Shown here in pieces: positions 35,964 through 44,508 of a DNA stretch of 64,000 nt; the first letter of the stretch is position 1, and each line of letters opens with the position of its first letter. Source of the stretch: Amaricoccus sp. (lineage in GTDB: Bacteria; Pseudomonadota; Alphaproteobacteria; Rhodobacterales; Rhodobacteraceae); assembly GCF_017993425.1 (NCBI RefSeq), contig NZ_JAGOMQ010000015.1:29789-93788 (forward strand), given 5' to 3'. The notes beneath the pieces were generated by a model. That model ran no database searches. It worked only from the letters and a program-made list of their open reading frames with translations, and was not told where the DNA came from. The position numbers and the translations under genes are program-made.

Positions 35964-36563
35964 ATGCACCTGTCGTTTGCCCACAACATTCGCGAGGTCG
36001 AGCGCGACCTCTCGGATTTCGCCCGCAAGCAACTGCCCTTCGCGACCTCGCTCGCGCTGAATGAAACCGCGCAGGCGGTCCGGCGCAATGCCGACGCGGC
36101 CCTCGGCAAGCGGCTCGACGCGCCGACGCCCTTCACCCGGCGCGGCCTGCTGATCCTGCGATCGAGCAAGGGCAAGCTTTGGGCCGACGTGCTGCTTAAG
36201 GACCTGCAAGCCGCTTACCTGCGATGGCAGGAAAAGGGCGGCGAGCGGCCGCCGAAAGCGAAGGCGATCCCGGTCCCGGTCGCGATCGGCCGCAACGCCT
36301 TCGGCAACATGCCGCGGGGTGCGCTGAAACGGGCCTCGGCCTCGAAAGACGTTTTCTCGGGCCGGCCTGGGGGCGGACGCCTCGGGCCGGGCCTCTATCA
36401 ACGCTGGAAGGGCGGCCGCCTTCGGCTGCTGGTCGCCTTCGAGCCTCGGGCGACCTATGCGCCGCGCCTGCACTTCGAGCGCGACGCCGAGCGGACGGCG
36501 CGGGCCTACTTCCCGATCGCCTTCGAGCGCGCGATCAAGCGGGCGCTCGCCTCGGCCCGGTAA
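35964..36563 (+). CDS. Hypothetical phage structural-type protein
   Basis: A 199-residue protein. The N-terminal layout (REVERDLSDFARKQLPFATS, LALNETAQAVRRNADAALGK) faintly resembles lambda gpZ/HK97 gp10-type minor tail proteins, in which a helical start is followed by a basic beta-rich domain. The similarity is weak and the position before the small terminase is unusual for such a gene, so I keep it as unknown. Composition matches the phage late genes. Confidence 0.55.
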   Translation: MHLSFAHNIREVERDLSDFARKQLPFATSLALNETAQAVRRNADAALGKRLDAPTPFTRRGLLILRSSKGKLWADVLLKDLQAAYLRWQEKGGERPPKAKAIPVPVAIGRNAFGNMPRGALKRASASKDVFSGRPGGGRLGPGLYQRWKGGRLRLLVAFEPRATYAPRLHFERDAERTARAYFPIAFERAIKRALASAR

Positions 36564-36673
36564 GACGCACGGGTCCTTCCGCACACTAAGCCACGCGGGT
36601 AATTCGCGATCGCGCTTTGTTGGGCAAACTTGGGGCGGCGGCGGCCGCCCTATCAATTGGGGTTGTTGCTCTT

Positions 36674-37339
36674 ATGACCGATGCGCCGCTCGGGCCGGCC
36701 GGCGAGGGCTCGCCCTTGCGGCCCCTCGACGCGGACGAAACCGCCCTGGTCCTCGCCTATCCGCTGCCCGCCGGGGTCCCCGACGCGGTTGTGAATCAGT
36801 ACCAACTCGCCGACGCCCTCGGGACCTCGCAAACCACGCTCGCCCATTGGCGACGCCTGGGCCTGCCTGTCGAGGTCGAGGGGACCAACGGCCGCAGCTA
36901 CCAATTCCGCCTGTCGCTTTGCTTCGCCTGGATGCGCCGCCGCGAGGCGGACGATCGAGCGGCGCGCCTCGCGGCCGAGGACGCGACGCAACAGCTACGG
37001 CTCGCCCTGACCGGCGGGACCGTCGCGCCCGGCGGCGATCCCGGCCTCTCGAAGCGCGACGCGATCGAGACGCTGCAACTCGAAAAGGCTTGGACCGACG
37101 CGGCCCGCGCCCGCGGCGAATTGATCGCGGCGGCCGAGGTCGCCGAGGCGCTGCAAGCGATCTTCGCCGAGGTCCGCGACGGCCTCGACGCGGCCCCCGA
37201 CCGGCTCGCCCGCGAGCTTGGGCTCGACGGCGCGGGGGTCGAGGCGGCGCAAGCGATCTGCGACGATATCCTCGAAGGCGCGCGCCGGCGGATCGCCGAC
37301 CTCTACGACCTGGGGCGCGGGGACGCCGAGGCCCGCTAA
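36674..37339 (+). CDS. Terminase small subunit (Nu1/DUF1441-like)
   Basis: A 221-residue protein. Residues about 40-85 contain a winged-helix DNA-binding part (VVNQYQLADALGTSQTTLAH, WRRLGLPVEVEGTNGRSYQF), and the remainder is helical (KRDAIETLQLEKAWTDAARA, DILEGARRRIADL), as in Nu1/DUF1441 small terminases that recognise the packaging site. A TTG at 36617 gives a longer form; the ATG 36674 is preferred. The large subunit follows about 0.8 kb downstream. Confidence 0.78.
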   Translation: MTDAPLGPAGEGSPLRPLDADETALVLAYPLPAGVPDAVVNQYQLADALGTSQTTLAHWRRLGLPVEVEGTNGRSYQFRLSLCFAWMRRREADDRAARLAAEDATQQLRLALTGGTVAPGGDPGLSKRDAIETLQLEKAWTDAARARGELIAAAEVAEALQAIFAEVRDGLDAAPDRLARELGLDGAGVEAAQAICDDILEGARRRIADLYDLGRGDAEAR

Positions 37340-37409
37340 CCCTGCCGCGCCGCGGCAATTGCCGGCGGTTCCCCCGCCCCCCAGGATGGCCGGGGGACGG
37401 GGGATCGAC

Positions 37410-37823
37410 ATGCAAATCGCGCTCGACGTGTGGCACGGGCTGATGCGGGTTGTGGGCCTGCTCTATCTCGCCGGCGGGATCGTCGGCCTTGTGGCGATCC
37501 TGTTGTCGCCGCGCGTTGCGGACGCCGAGGTCGCCGAGGTCGCGGCCCCGCCCGAGCCCGAGGCCGCGCCGGTTCGGCTGCGGGCGCTCGCCATGACGAA
37601 TTCGCCTTTCGCGCCCCCGCGGCGCTGCTATCCCGGCCCGTGGGATCGGTCCGCCGCCTGGGGCTATGGCTTCGCCGAGCCCTGGCCCTTCGAGTCGGCG
37701 GTCGAGGCGCACGGCTTCGGCCTGACCCTGGTCGGGCCGGGCGCTTTCTTGCTTGTGGATCTCGCAACATGCTCGACCTGTCGGACCGACCCGATCCCGA
37801 ATGCCTTTCGTTCGATCAACTGA
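37410..37823 (+). CDS. Hypothetical protein with N-terminal membrane anchor
   Basis: A 137-residue protein: one hydrophobic helix (MRVVGLLYLAGGIVGLVAILL, residues about 11-31) with the rest outside the membrane, including paired cysteines near the end (LATCSTCRTDPIP). It overlaps the next gene by 55 bases. It may start at the ATG 37386. It could belong to lysis (for example a spanin-like or holin-associated protein), but no motif proves this. Confidence 0.5.
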   Translation: MQIALDVWHGLMRVVGLLYLAGGIVGLVAILLSPRVADAEVAEVAAPPEPEAAPVRLRALAMTNSPFAPPRRCYPGPWDRSAAWGYGFAEPWPFESAVEAHGFGLTLVGPGAFLLVDLATCSTCRTDPIPNAFRSIN

Positions 37824-38233
37824 TCGAAGAATGCCACGCCCTGCGCGCCGCGATCGCGACGCTGCAAACGGCGGCGGCCGGCCGAAAGCCGAGGCCGCGC
37901 CCGACCGGGCGGCCGCGCACCCGCGAATTTCTGACCCCGCTTGAAGGGCGGTTGCTCGCCCGGCTCGGCGAGGACCCCGGCAAGATCGTCTCGGCCCAGG
38001 CGCTCGCCGAGGCGATCCGCCCGAGCGGCGGCCCCGTCACCCCCGACCGCGCGCGGGCGCTGGTCGGGGTCTACCTGCACCGGCTGCGGCCGAAACTCGC
38101 CGCCTCGGGCCTCTGGATCGCGACCGCGCACGGCCGCGGATACAGTCTCGAAGGGGACCCGGACCTTGCTCGCAGAACGTCCGCAGAAATTCACGCCGGG
38201 GGCCGCGCTGCCCCCGTTGCGGTCCGCGGCTGA
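37769..38233 (+). CDS. Stand-alone PhoB-type winged-helix protein
   Basis: A 154-residue protein. After a short helical head (FDQLIEECHALRAAIATLQT) and a basic Pro/Arg linker, residues about 52-128 match the OmpR/PhoB effector domain: LTPLEGRLLARLGEDPGKIV, VGVYLHRLRPKLAASGLWIA, and the wing HGRGYSLEGD. No receiver domain is present. It overlaps the large terminase by 68 bases. It may control late transcription or help the terminase bind DNA; both are inferences. Confidence 0.75.
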   Translation: MLDLSDRPDPECLSFDQLIEECHALRAAIATLQTAAAGRKPRPRPTGRPRTREFLTPLEGRLLARLGEDPGKIVSAQALAEAIRPSGGPVTPDRARALVGVYLHRLRPKLAASGLWIATAHGRGYSLEGDPDLARRTSAEIHAGGRAAPVAVRG

Positions 38234-40286
38234 GATCGTCCGGGCGGCGCTGCCCGCCCTCGCGCCGCCGGCGCGGGTCGCGATATCCGAGGCGGCCTGT
38301 CGGCGCATGGTCGAGGCCGGCGGGCATTGGGTCCCCTGGCGGAACGATGTCGCCCCCTACATGGTCGAGCCGATGGACTCGGCCGGGTCCCGGCGCTTCG
38401 AGGCGCTGGCTTTCGTCGGCCCCGCCCGGTCGAGCAAGACCGAGGCGCTGATCCTTAACCCGCTGGTTCACGCGATCCTCGCCGCGCCCCGACTTGTGCA
38501 TGTGGTTCACATGACGCAAGCGGCGGCGCGCGAGTTCTCGATCGAGACGATCGACAAGCTGATCCGGCACTCGCCCGAGCTTGCGGCCCGGCTGGCGAAG
38601 GGCAAGGGGGCCGACAACACTTTCGACAAGCGGTTTCTCGCGGGGGCGCGCCTCACGATCGGATGGCCGGTTGTGCAACAGCTATCGGCGCGCTCGATCC
38701 CGCTGGTCCTGCTGACCGATTACGACCGCTTCCCCCAGGACCTCGGCGGCGAGGGCTCGGCCTTCGCCCTCGGGCGCAAGCGGACGCAATCGAGCGGAAC
38801 CCGCGGAATGACCGTCGCCGAGGCGTCGCCCGGCTTCCCGATCCTCGATGAGACTTGGCAACCCTCGACCCCACATGAGGCCCCGCCCTGCGACGGGATC
38901 GTCGGCCTCTACAACGCCGGGACACGGGGCCGCTGGTATTGGCCCTGCCCGCATTGCGAGAACGAATTCGAGCCGGCATTCGACCGGCTGCACTATCCCC
39001 GCGACGGGACCCCGGCCGAGCGGGGCGCGGCGGCTTACATGGTTTGCCCGCATTGCGGGGGCGTGATCGAGCATTCAGTCAAGGCGACTTTGAACCGGCG
39101 CGGCCGCTGGCTGCACGAAACCGGCGACGGCTCGACCGCCCCGCTCGGCCCGCTCACCCGACGCGCCGCGACCGTCTCTTACTGGCTGCAAGGCCCGGCG
39201 GCGGCGCTCGCGACCTGGGCGCAGATCGTCACCCGCTACCTCGAAGGCGAAGCGCAATTCGACGCGACGGGCGACGAGACGCTGTTGAAATCGGCGACAA
39301 ACCTCGACCTCGGCTTGCCCTATGCGAGCCGGGCGGCGGCCTCAACCGCGGCGCTGGACGAAGCCGGATTGCGCTCGCTCGCCACCGATCGGCCCTGGCG
39401 GATGGCCCCGCCGGCGACCCGGTTCCTGACGATCGCGGTTGACGTGCAATCCGGGCGTTTCGTCGCCCAGGTCGAGGCATGGGGCGCGGACCTAGAGCGG
39501 ACCGTGATCGACCGTTTCGACCTGCACACGCCGCCGCCGAGCGCGCCAAGGCGCGAGGGGCGGCGGATCGACCCGGCGCGCTTCGGCGAGGATTGGGCCG
39601 CGCTGCTCGACCTCGCCGATCGGTCCTGGCCGGTTCAAGGCGCGGGCTACGCGCTGCGGGCGCTCGGGATCGTGATTGACGCCGGCGGCGAGGCGGGCGT
39701 CACCCCGAACGCTTACGCCTTTTGGCGATCGGTCCGGGCGACGCACCCGCGCCGCTTCCACCTGATCCGCGGTCGCGGCGGCGATCGCTCGAAGCGCGCC
39801 GAGGTCGCCGCGCCCGAGACGGCGCATAAGGGCAAGCGGCATGTCGCGAAGGACGTGCGAATCATTTGGGCCGCGACCGACCGGCTTAAGGACGAAATCG
39901 CCGCGAGCCTGACCCGCGGCGACGAAGGGACCCGCGCGCTGTTGATCCCGCGCGACGCCCCGCCCGACCTGTTCGCTGAATACGCCGCCGAGCGGCGCGA
40001 CGCCTCGGGCCGCTGGGAAAAGCGGCCGGGGGTCGGGCGAAACGAAAGCCTCGACCTGTCGGTCTACGCCCTCGCGCTCGGGATCGTCCTCGGGGTCGAG
40101 AAGATCAACCCGGACCGGCCGCCGCCCTGGGCGATCGCCGGCCCCGAAAACGCCTTCGCCGACCTGAGCAATGCCGCGCCCGAGGCCCCGCCCGAGCCCG
40201 AGGGCGAGGCCCCGGCGGCGGCGGCGCGACCCGTGAAACGCAACCGGCGGCCGATCCGCCCTCGCCCGGACTTCTCGGGCTGGTAA
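38166..40286 (+). CDS. Terminase large subunit (lambda GpA-like)
   Basis: A 706-residue packaging motor. The ATPase part has the Walker-A-like FVGPARSSKTEALILNPL near residue 80 and Walker B PLVLLTDYDRFPQDLGG. A GpA-type zinc ribbon follows (WPCPHCENEFEP, MVCPHCGGVIEH). The nuclease part has LTIAVDVQSGRFVAQVEAWG and the late acidic RNESLDLSVYALALG. AAGGGG eight bases before the TTG at 38166 sets the start; the open frame extends upstream without sense. It cuts and pumps DNA into the prohead with the small subunit and portal. Confidence 0.93.
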   Translation: MLAERPQKFTPGAALPPLRSAAEIVRAALPALAPPARVAISEAACRRMVEAGGHWVPWRNDVAPYMVEPMDSAGSRRFEALAFVGPARSSKTEALILNPLVHAILAAPRLVHVVHMTQAAAREFSIETIDKLIRHSPELAARLAKGKGADNTFDKRFLAGARLTIGWPVVQQLSARSIPLVLLTDYDRFPQDLGGEGSAFALGRKRTQSSGTRGMTVAEASPGFPILDETWQPSTPHEAPPCDGIVGLYNAGTRGRWYWPCPHCENEFEPAFDRLHYPRDGTPAERGAAAYMVCPHCGGVIEHSVKATLNRRGRWLHETGDGSTAPLGPLTRRAATVSYWLQGPAAALATWAQIVTRYLEGEAQFDATGDETLLKSATNLDLGLPYASRAAASTAALDEAGLRSLATDRPWRMAPPATRFLTIAVDVQSGRFVAQVEAWGADLERTVIDRFDLHTPPPSAPRREGRRIDPARFGEDWAALLDLADRSWPVQGAGYALRALGIVIDAGGEAGVTPNAYAFWRSVRATHPRRFHLIRGRGGDRSKRAEVAAPETAHKGKRHVAKDVRIIWAATDRLKDEIAASLTRGDEGTRALLIPRDAPPDLFAEYAAERRDASGRWEKRPGVGRNESLDLSVYALALGIVLGVEKINPDRPPPWAIAGPENAFADLSNAAPEAPPEPEGEAPAAAARPVKRNRRPIRPRPDFSGW

Positions 40287-40307
40287 GCCCGAGGACCTGT
40301 CCCCTTG

Positions 40308-40568
40308 ATGGATTTCGACCACGCCGCGACGCCGGCGACCCCCGCACCGCGGGCGAGCTTCCCGTCCGATGCGGACGCCCGCGCGGCGGTCCGCGCCGAC
40401 TATCGGGTCCTGACCGAAGCCGAGCGCGGGCAGATCGTCGCGCTCAAGGCGGCAACCGCCGCCTTCATCGGCCTATGTCGTGAGATCGGCGGGAGCCGCG
40501 AAATGGCGCTCGCGATCACGAACGCCGAGCAAGCGGCAATGTGGGCTGTGAAGCATGTCACGGCCTAG
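40308..40568 (+). CDS. Candidate Acb2/Tad1-type cyclic-nucleotide sponge
   Basis: An 86-residue helical protein. The C-terminal 55 residues fit the helical hairpin I associate with Acb2/Tad1 proteins: YRVLTEAERGQIVALKAATA followed by SREMALAITNAEQAAMWAVK and HVTA. Acb2 proteins bind cyclic di- and trinucleotides and block CBASS; Tad1 sequesters Thoeris signals. If correct, this is a counter-defence gene embedded between packaging genes. The assignment rests on remembered pattern similarity, without a search or structure. The ATG at 40308 is used; GAGGA lies 11 bases upstream. Confidence 0.62.
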   Translation: MDFDHAATPATPAPRASFPSDADARAAVRADYRVLTEAERGQIVALKAATAAFIGLCREIGGSREMALAITNAEQAAMWAVKHVTA

Positions 40569-40761
40569 CCCCGGCTCGGACGAATGGGGCGGGCACCCGC
40601 CGGCGACCGCCGCCAAGCTGAACGCCTGCGCCGCGCGCTTCTCGGAGCTTCTAGGGCAACTGGGCGACTGTCCCGAGGTCGATCAGGCCCGCGCCCGGCT
40701 CGCCGAGGCGGTCGCCTGGGCCGAGGCCGCCGCGCGCGGCGATAGCATCCTTCGGACCTGA
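40555..40761 (+). CDS. Small helical protein coupled to the sponge-like gene
   Basis: A 68-residue protein overlapping the previous gene by 14 bases. Its C-terminal helix ([20 protein letters not shown]) echoes the pattern of the previous protein's last helix (small residues at intervals with a WA pair), so it could be a diverged relative or a partner. This similarity is weak. No known family otherwise. Confidence 0.5.
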   Translation: MSRPSPGSDEWGGHPPATAAKLNACAARFSELLGQLGDCPEVDQARARLAEAVAWAEAAARGDSILRT

Positions 40762-40772
40762 AAGGGCCGCGC

Positions 40773-41213
40773 ATGGGCTACACCCTCAATCGAGTCGACC
40801 TGATCGGCAATCTTGGCCGCGACCCCGAGGTCCGCACCTTTCCGAGCGGCGGCAAGGTCACGTCGCTGTCGCTCGCGACCTCGGAACGCTGGAAGGACCG
40901 CCAGACCGGCGAGGTCCGCGAAAAGACCGAATGGCACCGGGTCGAGGTCAAAAACGACTTCCTCGCCGATATCGCCGCCCGGCTGCGCAAGGGTATGACG
41001 GTTTGCGTCTCGGGCCGGCTCGAAACCCGCAAATGGCAGGATCAGGCGGGCAACGATCGGTTTTCGACCGAGATCGTGGTCTCGGGTTACACCGGCGCGC
41101 TCTACGTCCCGAACGTCCGCGACCTGGGCGGCTCGGGCGACGGCAGCGGGTCCTCGGGCGGCGGCGGAGCCTCGCGCCCCGGCCCCGAGCTGGACGACGA
41201 GATTCCGTTTTAG
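40773..41213 (+). CDS. ssb: Single-stranded DNA-binding protein
   Basis: A 146-residue SSB. The OB-fold shows [40 protein letters not shown] and [20 protein letters not shown]; a Gly/Ser linker leads to the acidic tip LDDEIPF that recruits replication and repair proteins. It is the usual length. Its place between large terminase and portal is unusual, since it belongs functionally to the replication genes. Confidence 0.95.
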   Translation: MGYTLNRVDLIGNLGRDPEVRTFPSGGKVTSLSLATSERWKDRQTGEVREKTEWHRVEVKNDFLADIAARLRKGMTVCVSGRLETRKWQDQAGNDRFSTEIVVSGYTGALYVPNVRDLGGSGDGSGSSGGGGASRPGPELDDEIPF

Positions 41214-41218
41214 AGGCC

Positions 41219-42181
41219 CTATAAGCCCTCTCCCGGCTTCAACAACCGGCGCAGTGGAACGGTCGGCAACACACAAGGACTGTCGGGGGGAGCCTTCGCG
41301 GCTTCCGGCTCCGAGATCGACTGCTCGATGCGAACGGGCTGCCCGGTCCAGTCGCACTTTGTGCAGTTCGGGCGTTCCCATTCCTCCCCCGTTTCCGGGT
41401 TAAAGGCCCGTTCCGGAGAAAGACGCTGCGAGCCGCAAGCCGGACACTCGGGAGGCACGCCGCGAAAATGCTGGATCAAGGCGAACATGCAGAGGGAAAC
41501 CGCATTCTCGCAAGTCGAGACTGCCGCGTCTGCGTCATGCCAGTGGGACCGCTTGGCGTGCGTCAGCCAGTTTGTGAATGTCCACGCGCCATTCAGGAGG
41601 TTTTTGAAAAGCTGCCGCCGGTATGCGTGATGCTCACCGGGCAAGGTCGAGTTACAGACATGATCGACCCACGCCTTAAAATCCGCCTGCTTTGGCTGTG
41701 GGGCGTCGCCCGTCCACGGCACCACCTTTTGCGCCATCGACGTGAAAGCGAGGAGCCCTTCGCGACACCTCACTCCGATTGCTTGATAGTCGGCAACCTC
41801 TTCAGCCTGTGAAAGAGCGTCCGAGGCTTCTTTCAAGTAGCGCAAGCACTCGACAAAGGGCTCGACCGGCTGTCCCGCAATCGTTGGTTTCTCGGAACGC
41901 GGGATGCGGATGCACAAGCCGATGTGGAATGTCAGAGCAAGGTCCATATTGGGAAATTGGTCCTGCGAATAAAGGTTCGTGGGGTTCGTTATGACCCACC
42001 AACGATCTTTATCTGTATGAACATCCCAAACGTCGTGCTGATGACCCGCTACGGACTCGCTGTAGATCTTCTGAACGAATTGAACCGTTAGGTCTGGCGC
42101 CTGCCATTCCATATACCCGACGATCTGGTCGGTTTCTTCTTCGGTAGCGTGCAGCACGGGAAGCATTCCTTTTCGCGGCAC
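41219..42181 (-). CDS. Unknown accessory protein with C-terminal zinc ribbon
   Basis: A 320-residue protein of no family I recognise, on the strand opposite to the late genes and with clearly lower G+C. The N-terminal half contains WDVHTDKDRWWVITNPTNLY; the middle is helical; the C-terminal part has a four-cysteine zinc ribbon (PPECPACGSQRLSPE and RPNCTKCDWTG). A GTG at 42181 is used; an ATG at 42166 is possible. Position, orientation and composition fit a moron expressed from the prophage, possibly for defence or host modification. Function unknown. Confidence 0.75.
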   Translation of the reverse strand: MPRKGMLPVLHATEEETDQIVGYMEWQAPDLTVQFVQKIYSESVAGHQHDVWDVHTDKDRWWVITNPTNLYSQDQFPNMDLALTFHIGLCIRIPRSEKPTIAGQPVEPFVECLRYLKEASDALSQAEEVADYQAIGVRCREGLLAFTSMAQKVVPWTGDAPQPKQADFKAWVDHVCNSTLPGEHHAYRRQLFKNLLNGAWTFTNWLTHAKRSHWHDADAAVSTCENAVSLCMFALIQHFRGVPPECPACGSQRLSPERAFNPETGEEWERPNCTKCDWTGQPVRIEQSISEPEAAKAPPDSPCVLPTVPLRRLLKPGEGL

Positions 42182-42245
42182 AAGCGAGGGCGCTTCCTAC
42201 CGAATTCGACACGCTGGCGAAAGTCATTTGGAGGCAGGACCCGAA

Positions 42246-42410
42246 TTGATCGACCCCGATGCTAACGCGGCGGTCGAGGAATGGCGGCGGCTGGCCGGCG
42301 CGAGGCCGCCGGCGGCCTCGTCCGCCCCGGCCGCGCCCGCGCCCGCCGGCGGCCTCGCCGCGCTACTCGCCGCGGTCCTGGCGCTGTTCCGCCGCCGCTC
42401 CGCAACCTGA
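42246..42410 (+). CDS. Small phage protein with C-terminal hydrophobic helix
   Basis: A 54-residue product from a TTG at 42246 preceded by GGAGG 11 bases upstream. It has an acidic helical head (DPDANAAVEEWRRLAG), an Ala/Pro linker and a hydrophobic helix (GGLAALLAAVLALF) ending in RRRSAT. It restarts the late operon after the reversed accessory gene. Function unknown. Confidence 0.45.
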   Translation: MIDPDANAAVEEWRRLAGARPPAASSAPAAPAPAGGLAALLAAVLALFRRRSAT

Positions 42411-42427
42411 AACCGATGAGGGGCCGC

Positions 42428-42985
42428 ATGGCCGATTGCTCGATCTACGCCCCGCCGGCGCGGCTGTTCGCCGGCGATAGCTGGGCCTGGGAAATCGCCG
42501 ACCCGGCGGACTATCCCTCGGCCGCCTATGTCCTGACCTACGCCCTCGCCCCCGAGGCCGGCGGCGCGAGGGTCGAGGTCGAGGCGACCGCGCCGAATCC
42601 GGTCGCGGTCGGCTTCGCGGTCGCCGCCGGCGACACCGCGGCCCTCGCGCCTGGGCGCTGGCGCTGGGTCCTGCTCGCGACCGACGCGGTTCACGAAACC
42701 CGCGCCGCCTTCGCCTCGGGGACCTTCGAGGTCCTGCCCGATCCGCTCGCCGCGACCGCCGCCGACACCCGCTCGGCGGCGCGGCGAATCCTCGACGCGA
42801 TCGACGCGACGATCGAGGGCAAGGTGACGAAGGACGCGCAAACCTACGCGATCGAGGGCCGCTCGATCGCGCGCATTCCGCTGCCCGAGCTGATCGCCGC
42901 GCGCGCCCGCTATGCCGCGATCGTCCGCCGCGAGGGCGGGGCCGGGCCGATCGCCTATCGCCCGATGAGGTTCGCCGATGAGTAA
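42428..42985 (+). CDS. Head-joining-type protein with gpW-like C-terminus
   Basis: A 185-residue protein. The N-terminal 110 residues form a beta domain (WEIADPADYPSAAYVLTYAL); the C-terminal part (ARRILDAIDATIEGKVTKDA, QTYAIEGRSIARIPLPELIA) has the helix-hairpin-helix pattern of lambda gpW-like head completion proteins. It overlaps the portal start by eight bases, a usual place for such a gene. AGGGG lies five bases before the ATG. The function is inferred from pattern and position. Confidence 0.65.
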   Translation: MADCSIYAPPARLFAGDSWAWEIADPADYPSAAYVLTYALAPEAGGARVEVEATAPNPVAVGFAVAAGDTAALAPGRWRWVLLATDAVHETRAAFASGTFEVLPDPLAATAADTRSAARRILDAIDATIEGKVTKDAQTYAIEGRSIARIPLPELIAARARYAAIVRREGGAGPIAYRPMRFADE

Positions 42986-44498
42986 GCGCGGCTTCTGGCC
43001 CTTCCGCCGCGCGGCCGCGCCGGCGCGCCGCGAGCCAGTCCTCGCCGCCCAGGTCGCCGCGGTCGAGCCCGAGGCGGCCCGCGCCTTCAAGGCGGCGCGG
43101 CCCGGCCGGCTGACGACCGGGTTCGACGGCCTCGGGGTCTCGATTTCGAGCCGGGACGAAACCCGGCGCGACCTGCGCGGCCTGATCGCCCATGCCCGCT
43201 ATGCGGCGCAAAATATCGACTACGTTCGATCTTACGAGATGATGGTCCGGCGGCATGTGATCGGCCGCCGCGGGATCGCGCTGCAAATGGACGTGCGCGA
43301 CCCGAGCGGCAAGCCGGACCGGATCGCGAACGCGAAGATCGAATCGGCCTGGGAAGCGTGGGGGACCCGCGGCAACGCGACGCCCTGCGGCCGCCTGTCG
43401 TGGTGGAATGTCGAAAACATCGCGGCGACCATGCTCGCCCGCGAGGGCAATTTCCTCCTGCGGATCATGCGCGGCGCGGAATTCGGCCCGTTCGGCTTTC
43501 AGGTCGCGCCGCTGAATTTCGACCTGCTCGACCTGACCCATAACGCCGAGTTGCGCGACGGTCGCTTTGTCCGCGGCGGGATCGAATTCGACGCGCTCGG
43601 CCGGGCGCTCGCCTATCACCTGTTCACCTCGCACCCGGCCGAGTCGACCGGCGCCGGCCGCCGGCGCAAGGTCCGGGTCGCCGCTGAGGATATCATTCAC
43701 GCCTGGCGGCCGACCGAAGCCGAGCAAGAGTTCGGGGTCCCGCAGTCGCACACGGCGTTGCGGCGCTTCAACATGCTGTCGCGGTACGAGGAGTCGGCGC
43801 TGGCGGCGGCGCACTATGGCGCGGCGGTCGCGGCCTTCTTCAAGCAAGAGGCGGACGATAGTCCGAGCGCGGCCCCGACCGAGGCGGACATTCCCGACGA
43901 GATCACGCCGGGCATGACCGCGATGCTGCCGCCGGGAGTCGACCTCGCCAACTGGTCGCCCAATTACCCTGACGGGGAAATGCCGGCCTTCAACAAGGCG
44001 ATGCTGCGGGGCGGCGCGGCCGGCCTGGGCGTTTCCTATGCCGGCCTGACCTCGGACATGGAAGGCGCGAATTTCTCGAGTTTGCGCGCCGGGCTCGGCG
44101 AGGAGCGCGACGAATGGCGCATGTTTCAGCGGGACCTTTTCGAGACGCTGCACGGCGAGGTCTTCCGACGCTGGCTTCCCTTCGCGCTGGCGAACGCGGT
44201 CAACCTGCCGCTCGCCAAGGCGGAGAAATTTGAGGCCGCGACGTGGCGGGCGCGGTCCTGGCCTTCAGTCAACCCGAAGGACGATGCACTCGCCAACGAA
44301 GCCGACTTGCGCAACGGGCTGAAAACCCCCTCGCAGATCGTCGGCGAGCGCGGCGAGGACTTCGAGGCGACCGTGACGCAACTCGCGAACGACCTCGCGA
44401 TGATGCGCGAGAAGGGCGTCCCGATCCCGGCCGTCCTGACCGGCGCGCCGAGGCCCGCCGCGCCAGCCCAGGCGGACCCGCCCGACCCCGACGCTTAA
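42978..44498 (+). CDS. Portal protein (lambda type)
   Basis: A 506-residue portal. Typical lambda-family segments are FDGLGVSISSRDETRRDLRG near 45, ARYAAQNIDYVRSYEMMVRR, the central APLNFDLLDLTHNAELRDGR, EDIIHAWRPTEAEQEFGVPQ and GVSYAGLTSDMEGANFSSLR. The portal forms the dodecameric ring through which DNA is packaged and to which the tail attaches. It is followed 10 bases later by the protease-capsid gene. Confidence 0.93.
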   Translation: MSKRGFWPFRRAAAPARREPVLAAQVAAVEPEAARAFKAARPGRLTTGFDGLGVSISSRDETRRDLRGLIAHARYAAQNIDYVRSYEMMVRRHVIGRRGIALQMDVRDPSGKPDRIANAKIESAWEAWGTRGNATPCGRLSWWNVENIAATMLAREGNFLLRIMRGAEFGPFGFQVAPLNFDLLDLTHNAELRDGRFVRGGIEFDALGRALAYHLFTSHPAESTGAGRRRKVRVAAEDIIHAWRPTEAEQEFGVPQSHTALRRFNMLSRYEESALAAAHYGAAVAAFFKQEADDSPSAAPTEADIPDEITPGMTAMLPPGVDLANWSPNYPDGEMPAFNKAMLRGGAAGLGVSYAGLTSDMEGANFSSLRAGLGEERDEWRMFQRDLFETLHGEVFRRWLPFALANAVNLPLAKAEKFEAATWRARSWPSVNPKDDALANEADLRNGLKTPSQIVGERGEDFEATVTQLANDLAMMREKGVPIPAVLTGAPRPAAPAQADPPDPDA

Positions 44499-44508
44499 GG
44501 AGTACCCG

